Positions 13,591-14,215 of a stretch of DNA of 14,215 nt are shown here, in pieces. Both the position numbers and the translations under genes were made by a program. Location of the stretch: positions 1-14,215 of the forward strand of contig DASRVZ010000076.1 in assembly GCA_035654835.1 (NCBI GenBank). The letters are read 5' to 3'. Source of the stretch: UBA4719 sp035654835. GTDB taxonomy: Bacteria > Actinomycetota > Actinomycetes > Actinomycetales > Dermatophilaceae. Position 1 is the first letter of the stretch, and each line of letters begins with the position of its first letter. The notes under the pieces were generated by a model that was not told where the DNA came from, searched no databases, and saw only the letters and a list, made by a program, of their open reading frames with translations.

Positions 13591-14154
13591 TCAGTTCATC
13601 GTGGGGTCGTCGGGGAAGCTCGCGACGAATGCAAGATTGCCACGTTGTCGACGCAAGACGGTGGACCACAACGTCTCCGGCTCCGACGTGAACGCGTCCC
13701 GAGCCTCGGCCTCCACGACGTACCAGCCGCCGGCCCGGATCTCGTCGTCGAGCTGGCCGGGCGACCACCCGGCGTAGCCGGCGAAGATCCGGAGCCCCGC
13801 CACCTCGGGCATCACCACGACCGGCGGGATGTCGAGGTCAACGAGCCCGAGCCCGCCGAACAACAGTCGAACCCCCAACGGCTCCTCCACCTTGTCGCCC
13901 GGAACCGTCACCAGGCCCAGCGCCGAGTCCAGGGCGACCGGTCCGCCCTGGAAGACGTTGGGCGGATCGGTGACGTAGTCCTGCCAGTAGGGCAGCACGG
14001 CCGAGATGGGCGCCACCATCGGGCGGTTGAGGACGACGCCCTGCGCGCCGTCCTCGTCGTGCTGCAGCACGAGGACGACGCTGCGCCGGAAGACGTCCCC
14101 GACCGTGCGAGGTGTCGCGACAAGCAGCTTGCCGGTGGAGTACTCGATGCTCAC
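13591..14154 (-). CDS. YqgE/AlgH family protein
   Basis: A 187-residue protein of the UPF0301 (YqgE/AlgH) family, the same length as E. coli YqgE. Conserved elements are GKLLVATP near the start, FRRSVVLVLQHDEDGAQGVV, LNRPM, the FQGGPV loop (about 80-85), LRIFAGYAGWSPGQLDDEI with the AGYAGW hallmark, and WYVVEA. The biochemical role of the family is unresolved; AlgH is linked to regulation in pseudomonads. The reading frame continues upstream to an ATG at 14196, but those 14 extra codons have poorer third-position G/C and lie outside family similarity, so I prefer GTG 14154. Neither start has a strong ribosome binding site. The gene is upstream of the DUF3039 gene on the same strand with a 54-base gap. 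Confidence 0.85.
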   Translation of the reverse strand: MSIEYSTGKLLVATPRTVGDVFRRSVVLVLQHDEDGAQGVVLNRPMVAPISAVLPYWQDYVTDPPNVFQGGPVALDSALGLVTVPGDKVEEPLGVRLLFGGLGLVDLDIPPVVVMPEVAGLRIFAGYAGWSPGQLDDEIRAGGWYVVEAEARDAFTSEPETLWSTVLRRQRGNLAFVASFPDDPTMN

Positions 14155-14215
14155 ACTCGCATTCTCGCTCAGGCGGATCCGAATCCGTGGGCACATGGCG
14201 CAGGTCCGTCATTGA

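Noticed and set aside
1..14215. tRNA, rRNA, CRISPR arrays, transposons and attachment sites
   Set aside because: Read-through of all intergenic gaps (each below about 155 bases) showed no cloverleaf, regular direct repeats, transposase motifs or terminal inverted repeats.

Overview
The window reads as chromosomal DNA from a high-GC Gram-positive bacterium (Actinomycetota, probably a Micrococcales or Intrasporangiaceae-like lineage). I infer this from the strong G/C bias at third codon positions, GTG starts, and families typical of actinobacteria: a DUF2510-RDD membrane protein, DUF3039, a wax ester synthase/DGAT, an SH3-NlpC/P60 lipoprotein and several leaderless-looking promoters. No rRNA, tRNA, CRISPR array or insertion sequence is visible, and no gene-free stretch exceeds 300 bases.

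Region 1 (1-195) is the C-terminal end of a DUF2202-like protein. Region 2 (about 200-5575) is the most interesting part, a sulfide/persulfide-handling island in three transcription units. The first, on the + strand, is a sulfide:quinone oxidoreductase-like flavoprotein, a single-cysteine DsrC/TusE-like carrier and a DsrE2-like sulfur carrier, closed by a perfect 47-base palindrome. The second, on the - strand, is a CstB-like protein (metallo-beta-lactamase, dead rhodanese, live rhodanese) whose stop codon overlaps the start of a TauE/SafE exporter. The third, divergent on the + strand, is a DUF302 protein followed by a CsoR/CstR-family regulator that has lost the copper-ligand His. The content parallels the staphylococcal cst locus (cstR, tauE, cstA, cstB, sqr), but DsrC/TusE-like and DsrE2-like carriers stand where CstA would be and DUF302 sits beside the regulator. 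The likely logic is: the flavoprotein oxidises sulfide to sulfane sulfur with electrons going to quinone; the carriers relay the sulfur; the CstB-like protein converts persulfide to a more oxidised product; TauE exports it; the CstR-like protein senses persulfide. TusA is absent from the window.

Region 3 (5576-8129) is ordinary: an RDD membrane protein convergent with the regulator gene, a leaderless Lrp/AsnC regulator, and a secreted NlpC/P60 peptidoglycan hydrolase lipoprotein. Region 4 (8282-11227) holds two metabolic genes, a succinyl-CoA:acetate CoA-transferase/acetyl-CoA hydrolase and a wax ester synthase/DGAT. Each is broken by one missing base in a C (or complementary G) run, which looks more like homopolymer under-calling than two independent mutations. 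Region 5 (11337-14154, all - strand) holds a YqgE/AlgH protein, a DUF3039 protein and a superfamily 2 helicase, a housekeeping-like set.
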